This document shows positions 45,641-57,317 of a DNA stretch of 64,000 nucleotides, one piece after another. The stretch is from Bimuria novae-zelandiae CBS 107.79. Taxonomy: Eukaryota > Ascomycota > Dothideomycetes > Pleosporales > Didymosphaeriaceae. The number at the start of each line of letters is the position of its first letter. Within the stretch, counting starts at the first letter, position 1. Below the pieces are notes generated by a model. The model had not been told where the DNA came from, ran no database searches, and saw only the letters and a list, made by a program, of their open reading frames with translations. The position numbers and the translations under genes are program-made. The stretch is from assembly GCA_010015655.1 (NCBI GenBank), contig ML976661.1, forward strand, positions 359,682 to 423,681, read 5' to 3'.

Positions 45641-47188
45641 TCAAGCAACCGTATCCGATAAGCTTCCCAATCCCACCTCAAGGAGCTGAGTGACCGATGG
45701 ATCGGAGGCCAAGCGCCCGTTGGCGTTTGGTTTCAGTTCCACAGGCCTACTCAAATACTTCTCGTCCCCTGGCGACTTCGCATCAAAGCCAAGGTCGACC
45801 CCCAAGCCCTGTGCCAGTTGCTCGTGGATTAACTCCAGCAGGTGCCTCACACTCTCCTCCCGGTGAAAGGCCTCGTTATAGATAAGCTGGATGACGAGCT
45901 TCCCCCTGAACGTCCACATCTCCACGGCGATGTCAGCCGTCAAAATCTCGAGTGACACCCAGATATCATGGACCTCAATACTCGGGCGTCCGGCGTTCGA
46001 CTCATACACCGGCTTCACGAACTTGTCCATGATCCCCAGGCTCGAAAGCTGCAGATCGGCGGAAACTGGCATGCCTGGACCTTTGCCCTGAGCAATCAGA
46101 GCGGGCACAAGCTCGCACCGCAGGTCGCTCACGTTACGCACTAGCCCATTCTTGTTGTACTTGGAGAACACTTCCTTAGCGCACCGCGCAGTGTCGAGGA
46201 AGGACTCTGGAAACACCGGAAATATGGCGGGCATGGCGAAGACGTGCTGACTGATTAGATCCTTGTGCGGATACTTATTGTTGTCGATATACGCTCGAGC
46301 ATCGTAGATGGCGTAGGTGCAATGAGACTTGTTGTCAACCTTGCCCTGGATACGAGCAGCGTGTGAGACGGCTGCCTGGGCTGCGCTCGTCACCGAGAAG
46401 CCGTGTTCCTTCGATTTTACCGCGATGGCGCTGGTCTCCTCTCGCGTGAAGGTCAGCCATTGGTTCATAGTTCTCTTGGCTTTTTGACCGGTGTTCAGGG
46501 TGTTAAGACGCATAGTGGGAAAGTTTTCGACGTAAGCGGCAAAGTTGTCGTCGAATGCTTGCTTCTCCTCCGCAGTATGGATGGGAACACCAGCTGAAAT
46601 GAGAATAGATTCTGTAAGATTTGCGGCTTCGCTACCGAATGGTCGCTGTAGCTTCTCAGGGGGTACCGTCATGAGTGTGAGCAGGTTGTTAAAAAATGTG
46701 GCCATTCCGATCCCGTCCAGGTGTGTATGGGGGCCCTGTAAGACAATCTCCTGCGTTTGGGGGAGCACATGCAGGATAGCTCGTTTTGTGGGGTTGTTGT
46801 CAAAAGGAAACAGCTGGCGTGAGCTCTTGGGTGTTTCATGCACGAAAAACGTCTCGTCCAGCCAGGACGAGAGTTCCTGTTCCTCTGCGAGGTGGTAGAT
46901 CCATCTGTAATCCTCTACGGTAGCTGCAAGGATTGGATGGTCGTATCGCAGAGCTTTCCATGCCGCCTTCACGTCACCGATGAACTGCTCACGATCCGTT
47001 TCGACCCTGATAGCGGTAGTAGGGTACCAGTTATCCTTATCCGGACGACCTTGGCCTAATATGCCAACAAAGAGGAAAAAGCTCTCCAAGTAGTCGACGC
47101 GCCGTTCATAGGTTGTTGCGCTCGTCTGCGTCCATTCTAAAGGGAGATCGGACTTCGCTGCTTCCCGGATTGGGCGTAAGTAATCCAT
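45641..47188 (-). CDS. TRI3-like O-acyltransferase
   Basis: A single exon of 515 residues. The catalytic HxxxDG motif of the BAHD/condensation superfamily is present as His154-THL-Asp158-Gly159 in GPHTHLDGIGMATF. The second motif region (PSIEVHDIWVSLEI) replaces DFGWG, as is usual in the trichothecene 15-O-acetyltransferase (TRI3) type. These enzymes transfer an acyl group from CoA to a hydroxyl of a fungal metabolite, so this one probably acylates the polyketide product. It shares a 529-bp divergent promoter with the FAD monooxygenase, which carries a clean copy of the cluster motif. A condensation domain acting on a carrier protein is a less likely alternative. Confidence 0.85.
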   Translation of the reverse strand: MDYLRPIREAAKSDLPLEWTQTSATTYERRVDYLESFFLFVGILGQGRPDKDNWYPTTAIRVETDREQFIGDVKAAWKALRYDHPILAATVEDYRWIYHLAEEQELSSWLDETFFVHETPKSSRQLFPFDNNPTKRAILHVLPQTQEIVLQGPHTHLDGIGMATFFNNLLTLMTVPPEKLQRPFGSEAANLTESILISAGVPIHTAEEKQAFDDNFAAYVENFPTMRLNTLNTGQKAKRTMNQWLTFTREETSAIAVKSKEHGFSVTSAAQAAVSHAARIQGKVDNKSHCTYAIYDARAYIDNNKYPHKDLISQHVFAMPAIFPVFPESFLDTARCAKEVFSKYNKNGLVRNVSDLRCELVPALIAQGKGPGMPVSADLQLSSLGIMDKFVKPVYESNAGRPSIEVHDIWVSLEILTADIAVEMWTFRGKLVIQLIYNEAFHREESVRHLLELIHEQLAQGLGVDLGFDAKSPGDEKYLSRPVELKPNANGRLASDPSVTQLLEVGLGSLSDTVA

Positions 47189-47480
47189 GACGAAAAGATT
47201 AGATATGAAAGATATTGGTGCTGAAGCAGGCTATGTTGTAGAGATATTTCAGCTTCGCTTAAGCCATATTATATACGTATACAGTCAATAATATTGAATC
47301 CTCTGACAGCGGTAATTCTGCCTTGGCTACGTGAGGCTCGTGTGCTTGAAGTTCTAGACTAAGGTAGTGCGACATCCTCGGGTTGAGTGCCGAACCTGTC
47401 GGCGCTTATACGCCTTGGGTAGACACCCGAAGGGCGGCCGTGAGTGAGTTCTTACCGGTCAGCACATATGAAACAGAAGT

Positions 47481-47500
47481 TCTCGGCACCCCTACCGAGA
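47481..47500. promoter_or_regulatory. Candidate regulator site, CTCGG-N8-CCGAG
   Basis: This perfect inverted repeat has 6-bp arms (TCTCGG and CCGAGA) and an 8-bp spacer. It sits between two divergent cluster genes, 293 bp from the acyltransferase start and 218 bp from the monooxygenase start. Nothing else notable was seen in the 529-bp region. Confidence 0.65.
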
Positions 47501-47717
47501 TCTGAGGACAGTTGCCGAATCCACTCGGGTCGTGAGACGAGGATATGGGGTGGTGACTTCGATACTCATGACACGGTCTTTTCCTTGGGACCGTCCGAAG
47601 CCAAAACGCAGCGAAGGATTTCACTTACACCCCTAGCTCGTGCTGAATGTATCAGGCTATAACCATTATCTTTTGCTTCAGCCAGCGTCATTATCAAATT
47701 CCCATTGCTCAACAACC

Positions 47718-49477
47718 ATGAACTCGACAGAAGGCAAAAACGCGGGAAGGCGAGAAGATCCGGTTGCATCCTTCGAGCATGATCGACCTTTTCGTGTAAT
47801 TATTGCTGGCGGTGGAGTTGCAGGGCTTGCAATGGCGCATGCTTTACTTCGAGCAGGAATCGACCATGTCGTTCTGGAAAAAGGCGATGTAGCTCCCGAT
47901 TGGGGTGCAAGCATCTCGACCTGGGGCCATGGATCGCGAATCCTTTCGCAGATTGGCTGTCTCGAAGCACTCGAGGCCGCTGCGCTACCGCTGAAACTGC
48001 TGCACACCCGTGGAACAGATGGCAAAGCATTTTCCCAGGAACCATTCTTTGACATGATGAAGGAGCGGTATGTGCTCAGATTCCTTTCTCGCGTTATAAA
48101 TTGTCTAATGCTTCTCCCAGCAACGGATTCGAATGCATCACTATGGAAAGACGAACATTCCTGCGCATCGTATACGACCGCCTCCCCGACAAGTCCAAGG
48201 TGCTAACAGGCAAGAGAGTAATTGACGTGGAGGAAACTGATGATGGTGTCTTAGTCAAACTCCAGGACGGGACTATCGAACAAGGTGACATACTGATTGG
48301 CTGTGATGGTGTTCATAGTAGAGTTCGAGACCTCATGTGGCGGAACGCCAATCTGGCTGTTGAAAATAGGATCACTTCTGAGGAAAAGCGATGTGAGTCT
48401 TCTCAAGCATCTGCCACAGGCCAGCTCTTAATATTCAATAGCGCAGATTGTGACATACAAGTCTCTGGTCGGCGTGTCTTGGGCCGTCCCAGGGCTCGGT
48501 ATCCGCGACATGCACTGGGTCTGTGAACGTGGGTTATCATTCTTGATACTCACACAGCCAGACAAGATCTACTTCTTTGTTAATTGGAAATTGCCGCGGA
48601 AAATGCGGTGGCCATCAAAAGCCAAGTGGAGCAACGAAGAAGCCGAAGCCGCTGCACAGTCTGTCGCAGAGATCCCCATATCTGACTCAGCTGTATGTAT
48701 GAAGGCGTAAAGCTCCTCGAACTCAATTCAGTCCTTTGACCATTTCGAGCAGGTGTTCGGTGAGTTATGGAAGAACAAGATACGTGGCCACCTTATCGGC
48801 TTGGAAGAGGGTATGTTCGAGCACTGGTACAACGGACGCATTGCACTCGTCGGAGATTCTGTGCATAAGGTTAGTCCTTAACAGTTTAATCCTTCCGGGA
48901 CGGGAATACTGATCATTTCCAGGTTACGCCGAACTTTGCACTTGGAGCAATGTGTGCCTTAGAAAGTACTGCTGTGCTTCTCAACAAGATTGTTGCCGTG
49001 CACAAAACACTCGAACCGGGCGAGCGACCCTCCAAGACAGAGATTGGGAACTTATTCCACAGCTATCAAGAGGAGCGGAAGCCTCGCATGCAGATCGCAC
49101 TCGACGCATCTGCGTTCATCACTCGGCTACAGGCGTACGATGGCAACCTGATGCATTTCATGATGCGTGTCATGTTTCCCATCCCAGGGCAGGCACGTTA
49201 CGCGAATCAGCTAGCCGAGTTCGTCTCTGGGTCTCCAAAGTTTGATTTCTTACCTGTCGCCTACACCCTCCCAGCGACATATGGCTGGAAGGACGAGTCC
49301 ACGCCTATCAACACGACCAAGAAGAAGCAATGGAAGATAGGGTCTAGCGTCACCGATGTAACTGTGACGGAAATGATTTCTTTAGCATTGCTCACCTTAC
49401 TTTTCTTCACTGTATTTGGAGCCAGAGTGGAAAACTCGGTGCCTGTTCCTGTAACCTTTAATATATCGAGTCTGTGA
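47718..49477 (+). CDS. FAD-dependent monooxygenase (PaxM/CtvC-like epoxidase type)
   Basis: Five exons (47,718-48,067; 48,121-48,392; 48,442-48,692; 48,753-48,869; 48,923-49,477) give 514 residues. The Rossmann loop is VIIAGGGVAGLAMAHALLRAG (residues 27-47). The family motif ERRTFLRIVYDRL, the DG motif (IGCDGVHSRVR) and the GD motif (LVGDSVHKVTPN, Asp326) follow. A hydrophobic C-terminal helix (MISLALLTLLFFTVFGARV) suggests membrane attachment. These features place it with the membrane-associated flavin epoxidases of meroterpenoid and polyene-pyrone pathways (PaxM, Pyr5, CtvC, AurC). The segment after TPN reads FALGAM where related enzymes have GQGAN. Its likely job is epoxidation of polyketide double bonds. 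The start at 47,718 leaves a short N-terminus before the FAD loop; an in-frame ATG at 47,640 is possible. Confidence 0.9.
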
Positions 49478-49564
49478 GGCTTTTTGGTTTTCTTTGTCAC
49501 TGACGTAAATATTCTCTCGGGTCGGTCTCTAAAGACTACAGACTTTCTTTAATGGAAGAAGTTA

Positions 49565-49688
49565 TATTACGGCTAGGATATTCATGGTTAGCTCCTTAGC
49601 AGGTCTAGGAGTATAGAGTTAGCTATTTTTTATTATTTTATAATTAACCTAGTTTCCTTTTATTTATTAGAGTCTATTTACTCTAATA
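49565..49688 (+). repeat. 5' LTR of the copia element
   Basis: This 124-bp copy begins TATTACGGC (probably TG before RIP). It keeps C and G in its outer half and is mutated in its inner half relative to the 3' copy. Confidence 0.92.
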
Positions 49689-50817
49689 GTTATAAGCCTA
49701 AAAGCTTTTAACAATTACTACGTTTAATATAAATAAACTAAAACCTATCTTTATAGAAACTAGCAAGTCGTATCTTGTTTATTAAAATCTTATTATTACT
49801 AACTAGTTATTATAAAGGCTTATTTAGGACTAGATATAGTAAAGGGCTAGCTATTTAGTAAAATACCTATTTAGACTACGCGTAGTAAGGACCTTAATAG
49901 CTAATTAACGTAATATAGTACGTAAAGCGGAGTAGTAATAAGAAAGCTATAAAATAGTAGAATAGAATCTACTTATTACTAAGGCTATAATTATACTAGA
50001 TAAACTAGAGCACTAGACGCAGTGGCTATTCTTATAAAAGGAGAGCGCAGACAGGAATTAGCTCTAGAAATACGTAGATCTAGATACTAGTAAGGATCTA
50101 GTTACCTAACTAGACGCTGGAAGCCGATTAAAAAGCAGTATAGAGATTTCTATAACATAGAAAGCAATGCTGAGGTACCTAATACTAAAATAGATATTAT
50201 AGATCTAACTAATTAAGAGCTGGCAAGATACGAAGCATGGTACAGGACGTATAGTCGCACTAAGGCACGATGGCTATAGAAAGAGAAGGCGCTTAGGAAG
50301 TTCATGTAGGAGATATGTAGGACGATTACAGCTTAACATATCTATCTAATCGTAGACTATACGAGCGCGCACGATTAATTATAGACTTTTAAAAAGCACT
50401 TTTACCTAAGTAAAGCTAAGCGTAGCATGTAGCTTTAACCTTAATATTAGGCTTTAAAAATATAACTTAAATTTTTTTAATACTTAGTTTAAAAACTAGC
50501 TTAAGACAACCCGCGTTATAAGCTAGACTTATATACCTAAAGTATAAAAGAATTAAGCTTAGTAGGACTTTATTTTAGTAGTTAAGAGCTTAAATAATAA
50601 TTAGTTAGTAAATAAGCTTTCGCAGCTTATTAAGGTTAAAGTAGATAATAAGTAGTATATAAGTATTTTAGACTTAGTAGCTTAGTATATATTATACTAT
50701 TATTATACTAGGCCTATTATATTAAGACTAAGGATATTTATAACGCTTAGTATTATACTATAATTATTTTAGATATCTTAAGGAGATTAATTAGCTACTA
50801 CTTAGTGGTTACCGCTA

Positions 50818-51334
50818 TGTTACGATCACGAATCCCACAGGAACAATGGAACCAGACAATTACGCCAAGAGAGTTATTATTGGCGGAATAACCGCGCCGG
50901 AGGAACACACAGTAGCGCGGGGCAGCTTAGGTTAGTAATTACGTAATAAAGTCCTGTATAAGCAAGAAGTCCTATATAAAGATTAAGACTATAGTAAGTC
51001 CTAAGGACTACTTCTAGAAGAGAGATCTTAGTAAGACTATAATAGTAATTCTAATAATAGCAAGGACTAGGATAAATAGTATATAGTTTAATAATTTCTT
51101 TATACTTCTCCTACTCTTTATAGTTAACTTAATATACTATAAGTACATCTTCTATAATAGGTTAGCAAATCTCTTAGTTAGTTATTCTATAGTTTATTAT
51201 AAAATTAGATTATTCTTAAACCTATCTTATAGCTATTACTAGCTCTTAACTACTAAATATCCGCGATGCACTTTACCCTTAACCTATTCTCCCCTAACCT
51301 GGGTTAGGCTTAGGTACGTAGAGCCCTTGTAATA
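50818..51334. repeat. Solo LTR of another retrotransposon, nested in the copia element
   Basis: A 517-bp insert starts TGTTAC and ends GTAATA, the inverted complement of TGTTAC after one C-to-T change. It is flanked by the perfect 5-bp duplication CGCTA (50,813-50,817 and 51,335-51,339). Its first 120 bases are GC-richer than the surrounding copia DNA, and it contains no coding sense. This fits an LTR left by recombination between the two ends of a full element. Confidence 0.8.
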
Positions 51335-54300
51335 CGCTAGTAGTTAGTAGTTAAGGATTATAACGTAGTAGATTAATTATCTGCGTTTATAGAGAGAACT
51401 ATAAGTTTAAGTAGTATTTATATATAAACTAAGCTTTATAGCTATAAGGCTGGGACCTAGCTTATAATATTAAGTAGAAGCTTAAGGAGCTTTAGACTTA
51501 AAAAACAACTAAAGGTAGAGTACTTTATAATATAGAGAAGAAGCTAGGGTCTGTAATAGCTACTATTATAGCTATAAGTACTACGCTAGATATAATTAAA
51601 AGGTAAAATAATAAGTATTAGCTAATAAGTCCTGCTATAATAATAGCTTGGTAGCTAAGAGCTATATAAGCTAAATAGTAAAAGGACCTATTACTACTTA
51701 ATAGATAAATTATTAATTCTAGCTTAAACACGTACGTAGCTATTAGTAAGTTATATAATTAGAGAATAATTACTTTACTTAGGCTAGTTAATTACCTGTA
51801 CGCAAGAGGTTAGCTATTACTAATTTAAAAATAAGGAGAAGTTAAGCTATAAGTATAAACGCTTACTAGAATTAACATGATCTTGCTATTATACGTAGCG
51901 TACACCCTAAAGCTATTTACTAGCGTCGTTAGTCTATCGCGCTGCAGCATAGTAGGGATCTATTTTAACTTATACTAAGATTGTCTATATTAGATAGAGC
52001 TATTAAATGTTATTTATAAGCTTAGGCGCACACTTAGCTACTACTATTAGTCTATACGATATAGTATATGCCTAGGCTATCATACGTAGCTTAAAAGCCT
52101 CTAGAGCTTGCCCTAATAGAGGCTTATAGGATGTTTAGCTATGCTAGCTAAACAGTAATTACTTATTTACTAGAGTATATTAACGGGCTAAAATTAATTA
52201 AGTAGCTATTATAGCAAAAGTAGTATTAGGATAAGTAGTAGTTATAAGGTACTAATAGTACTCTAAAATAAATAAAGTGTAAGGTCTGCATTTAAGCGAA
52301 GCTTTATAAGCTAGTAAGTAAAAGAGCTTTTTAAGAACTAGTTTAGCGTCTATTCTATTAACTAGGAATAGATCTAATATAGCTCTATAAGCGTGGCGAG
52401 CAATGCTATAATAAAAATATATAGCTATTTTATACTATGTATTAGAATAGTAAATATCACGAGGCCTGCTCTCTACTAAATAAGAATATAGCTACACTAT
52501 AACGCGTTATATAGAGACTACTAGTTAAGCTTAAAACTTAGTTTAATATATATATTATAGTAGTAAAGCTTAATAGTAAGCGTGGATATTTAGAGCTACT
52601 AGAGATCTTTAAGAATCTAGGAATTATAGTACAATTTTAAGCTAAGTATATAGAGGAGTAAATAGACAGATAAAGAAAGCTAGACATGTAATTATTATAT
52701 AAGGCTAAGTAATTAGAATTAACACAGGCCTAATAATAGAGCTATTTAATAAGTATACTATCTTTATAGTATATTTACTTAATTATTTACTTACTAAAGC
52801 TCTAGACTAGCGTACACTATATAAGATTGTTTAAGACGTTAAACTATTAGTTACTTACTTTAGTATTATATGAGCTTAAGCCTATATTCTAGATTAGCAT
52901 ATACCGTGCGGAGAGAAGCTATAGTCTCGAGCTCTAATTAGACGCCTAGTAGAATACGATTCTACGAATATCTATCGTATCTAGATGCCAGCGCTAGGCA
53001 GGATAATTAGGACTAGAGATATAGGTCTTGTACTATTAGAGTTATATAGAGATAATTAAGACTATTTTAATAAGTAGACACTACGCGAAGTAGCTATAAT
53101 CCTAAATATTAAAAAGTATAAGCTTAATAATTTAGAGCTTAAGTAATAGCTTAAGAATAGTTAAAGAATTAGTTAAGTAATTACTTAATTACGTAAAGCA
53201 ACACTAAATAAGGATAAGCTAGACTAGTAGCTTAAATACTAACTTAAGTAGGAGTTTAAGTAGTAGTAAATATATAAGCTAAGTATCTAATAATAAGTAG
53301 TGTACTTACGCTAGAAGATACTCTAAAGCTATACTCTTAGAATAATTAAGATAAGTAAAACTAGCTAGATATAGTTATTAGCCTACCTAAGGACTAGTAT
53401 TGGATAGAGTAATAGGACAAGCTACTAGATTAATAATTAAATAATATAAGTAAACGTAATTAAATTAGTAGCTAGATTAACACTAGTACGTTACTAAGAC
53501 TAGAATCCGTAGGACGCCGCGTATATACTACACTATATTTATAGTAGTTATATAGTAATTAGCTAATATCAGGATACTAGCTAATTAACTAAAGATAATC
53601 CTATATTAAAATTAGCTCTTACTACTACTAAAGCGATAAAAATAGCTCTAAAAGTTTCCTTTTAGCGTTAAGTTTTAAAAAGTAGTAGTAATAGAGCTTT
53701 ATAGCTATGATAGTAAGGGCTATCTTATACCTACTATAGTAGCTAAAGCTAGAGCCTTGGCTAGGATTTTACTATTAATATAGGTATTCGTCTACAAGTT
53801 TAATAAGGATAGATATCTATACAAGTTTAAGGCAAGACTAGGGAGACACGTACGTAGCTACACTAGTAGCATAGGTATTCTACTTCTTAATTACTTTAGT
53901 AGTAACTTTTAGTCTATACGCCTATTAGTATAATATTATTAACGCGTTTTTTAATATAGTACTAGAATAACTACTTTACGCCTATACACTAGAAGGATTT
54001 ACACACGAACTAAGTACGCTACTTAAAATAAAAAAACTTTTTATAGCCTTAAAAACGCTCCTTTACTCTAGTATAAGTACTTTAAGAATACGCTACTTAA
54101 GTTAAGGCTCTATTTAATTAATGAGATCCCTTGTCTATTTACGAGCAAGAGCCTAATAGTGATTTTCTACGTAGATAATATTATCGTTCTTATACACCTA
54201 GACAACCTAGTAGCATATAGGTAGTTCGAGTAAGGCTTAAAAGCTTAGTACAAGCTACGCTTGCTGGGAGAGCTTAGGTGGTTCCTAAGAATACAAATTA

Positions 54301-55148
54301 TACGAGAGTAGGAGAATAATAAAATCTAGCTTAGTTAAAACTCCTTTATAAATAAGATCGTAGCTAAGTATAAATTATAAAGGTAGGGTTAAAAAAGCTA
54401 TCCTATAGTACCTCTAGTTAGTAATTAACTATTTGTAAATGTAAAGTAGCTAGATAATTTAAAAATTAGGTGTTATTAGTAGTTAATTAAATTTTTTAAA
54501 TTTAAACTAAAATTATATTTAAGTAGTAGAGCATGTGTAGAGCTACCTAATTAAAATAAAAAAACTAGGCCTGGTTACTTTAAAATTAAATTATGAGAAC
54601 TTAATCTACCTCTATAAAGAGCTATTATTCTATAAAGTATTGAATAGAGTATTTATAAATAATTAGGAAACACGTCGTAGGTCGTAAGACTATTTAAGCT
54701 TTATAAATTACTTATTAATTAGAAAGTAATCCTGTAACGCTTAGTTATTAAATTAACTACTAAGATAGAGCTTCTAGCTCTATTAGTAGCTAGCAATAAG
54801 CTATAATAGTAAAATAAAATATTTAAGCACGTTAGATTTAGTATAGATATAGTCTTTATGCTATTCTATAATAATTAATAAATAGTAGACATTGCAGTTA
54901 AGGCAGAGAACAGACTATAGACTGGACTCTACTATATAGATACTTATTAAATATAGATATAGTAGGAAGTTAAGGCAGGGAGGTTATAGATTAGCTAAAA
55001 GCCTATAAATAAAATGCTAGCAAATAGGCTTACTAAGGCACTACTAAAATAGAAACACCTTAAATTTATAAAGTAACTTGGCCTTATAAACGTATTTAGA
55101 TTAATAGGTTTATAAGTAGCTTTATTATTTACTATAGCTAGAGGGGAG

Positions 55149-55272
55149 TATTATAGCTAAGATATTTATAATTAGCTCCTTAGCAAGTCTAGGAGTATAT
55201 AGTTAGCTATCTCTTATTACTTTATAATTAACGCAGTTTCCTTCTATTTATTAGAGCCTGTCTGCTCTAACA
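55149..55272 (+). repeat. 3' LTR of the copia element
   Basis: This 124-bp copy ends GCTCTAACA before AGTTA. Its inner half is the mutated one and its outer half is preserved. Confidence 0.92.
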
Positions 55273-55277
55273 AGTTA

Positions 55278-55921
55278 TACTATTACACTCGTAACTTATG
55301 GAACCAGCAGAAGAGGCTAAAACTGTGGGATATTTATATGCTTGTTGTGACTCTAGAAAGTGGAAATCCAAACAGGGTGATCCGTAGTATGTGTAGGTTG
55401 TTTAACGAAAAAGGATAGTAATACTGATGTAGCAACGTAACTGACGTCAGTGAAAATCGTCGCGTCGGATTATTAACGTGGGTGCATTGTTGTTGAGCTC
55501 CGCTGAGTGGCGGCGCACAGAAGAAGTAGACGGCACTGACGTCATAGGAGGTCTAATTGGCAAGCCTTACCTAGGTAGATTCCCGGGCTTTCAACAAACA
55601 GACCCTCCCACCTCTCTGTCGCCCTCTTGAGAAGATTATCACTTACTCCACGCACGCCTGCATATAGCAATACACGTTGTTTGTCGTTATGTCTTTCTAG
55701 GTCACGACCGAGACTTTCCGCGACTTACATAAATATACTATTGAAGCATTCTTTGATGGTTTATCGCTACGACAGCGATCTTAACGCTGCTCACCCAGAT
55801 ACCTATGGTATATTCTCTTCCTCCACATTCTTTTCACAGTCCAACCACGACCTTGGGCGTTTCAAGGCGCCCTCTTGCCACCGACCGGCTTCTTTTGGAG
55901 CAGGCATTGTACTTAGGATGC
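55278..55921. other. Intergenic region between the copia element and the membrane-protein gene
   Basis: Normal base composition with no supported gene. It contains the palindrome TTACCTAGGTA near 55,568, a word that recurs in other intergenic parts of this window. Confidence 0.5.
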
Positions 55922-57127
55922 TCAAGTAGCGGTGCTGACACCACTTCTCTTTTTCGCCGGCACGTTCTGCTCACGGTCGTAGTTCGCTCGCAGAATATCC
56001 TCTCTCAGGTACAGAATGAGAGAAACAACAGCACCAGGGCTCACAATGGTACACGCGATACCCGTCACGAGCACTAACGCACCCCCTTGCACAGAAGTCC
56101 AGCCCTCTGCCCGCCTGCAGTACATGCCTTCCAGGGTTCTCGTGGCATACAGTGCACATGCCAGCACGATGAGAATGAAGTCCCACTGCAGGAAGAAGAG
56201 GTGTTCCTCGGCGTACCGCATCTCTGCCGCCTTAGATCCCCAAGTCTTGTCGATCTTTGGGACAAACAGCCGAGAAAGCGATAGTGACGCGTCGCTGGAT
56301 GTCGTGGCGTACGCAAAAATCACAATATGCGCGACGCCGGAGAAGAGGCCTAAGACAGCGTAGGTGGTCTTGATCCACCACGCATCCGCATGCTTCGTTT
56401 GGCGTGGTGGCTGCTGCCCCTTGATAGAGTCCAAGGAGGATACAGCGGCTACAATAGCATAGCATGCGAATGGTCCCAGCTGATAGAACGCGATATAGGC
56501 CTGGTGCATCGGCTGCGTGATGGACGAAGGGGGAAAGAATACCATGCGGTAGCAGTTCAGGAATGCAAGTGCGACTGCTGGGAGCAACGATTTGGCTTGG
56601 AGATATCCCACGCTCGGATCGGAGACCCCACCGCTGAAATGATGGTCAAGATCGAGATAGAAGTAGAAAGGCAGGAAGATAGCTGTCCCAAAGTACTGCA
56701 GAGCGAACATGTAGAATGGAAGCCTGGTGCGCACATTTAGTCGAATTCCCACCTATTTTATTTCGGGTAACGTTTACCATTGTAAAACCACATGCTTCTC
56801 GCCCCTCCTCATTCGCTCGATACTGGCCCAAGTAGCTAACGCTTGCAGGGACGCGCATAACATAGCAGACTCCAACCTAGTTGCTTCGAGCTCGACGATG
56901 ATTGGATCCCAGAATGACACTGAAACCGCAAGTGTCCAATCTATCATCGGAATTCCTGTGTAAACACGGTGCAGTTTATGTCCGTTTTCCCAATGGCCCT
57001 TGAAAGTGGCTATAAACATCGCCGCAAACGCTCCGTTGGTGATAAGCCATCCTTGCAGCAGCAATGCCGAAAGAACTGTAATAATCAGAAAAGGTGTGCG
57101 ACTAGAGGCAACCTGAGCAGAAGCCAT
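55922..57127 (-). CDS. Polytopic membrane protein resembling the AscI/CtvD cyclase-hydrolase family
   Basis: Two exons (57,127-56,778 and 56,723-55,922) joined over a 54-bp intron with a good branch site (CTAA) give 383 residues. About seven to nine hydrophobic helices are visible, for example FLIITVLSALLLQGW, then PFYMFALQYFGTAIFLPFYF, then ALVLVTGIACTIVSPGAVV. Conserved-looking acidic and polar residues sit between helices (DWTLAVSVSFWDP; HHFSGG; QWDFILIVLAC). Length and layout resemble the membrane-bound AscI family, which as I recall includes CtvD and AurD, enzymes that open epoxides in polyene-pyrone pathways. That placement is from memory of the family. Proximity to a PaxM/CtvC-like monooxygenase makes epoxide-opening cyclisation the natural hypothesis. 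It shares a 518-bp divergent promoter, with the cluster motif, with the MFS gene. Confidence 0.75.
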
Positions 57128-57317
57128 TGTGAAGTCTCGGTCCAGAACGTGTTGTATCCCGCGAGTTATCGTTCGTTGTTATCTGGGTTATTGCATTGGC
57201 ACGATATCGACGTGTAGGAACACTTTAAGGATATGTGCCAAGTACAACCAGTACCTAGGTACTTACCTCGGAGGTCCTAGCGAGCAGGTGATTCCGATGC
57301 TGACATGCCATGTCATG

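Larger units (their letters stand above)
49565..55272 (+). mobile_element. RIP-mutated Ty1/copia retrotransposon inside the cluster
   Basis: Two 124-bp LTRs (49,565-49,688 and 55,149-55,272) and the target duplication AGTTA (49,560-49,564 and 55,273-55,277) bound the 5,708-bp element. The plus strand, read through stops, shows the copia reverse transcriptase (FYVDNIIVLIHLDN near 54,160) and the typical end of copia pol (MLANRLTKALLKQKHLKFIK near 55,013). A purine tract AGAGGGGAG precedes the 3' LTR. The element is dead by RIP and carries a nested solo LTR. It landed between the 3' ends of the monooxygenase and membrane-protein genes, so it separates the cluster without breaking a gene. Confidence 0.94.

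Noticed and set aside
56753..56777. Very short intron (25 bp) with acceptor AATAG in the membrane-protein gene
   Set aside because: Too short and out of phase. The 54-bp intron ending at 56,724, with a CTAA branch site, keeps the frame and normal size.
55922..57127. Pyr4-type terpene cyclase
   Set aside because: Pyr4-like cyclases are about 240 residues with seven helices. This protein has 383 residues and a different layout, and the cluster has no prenyltransferase.
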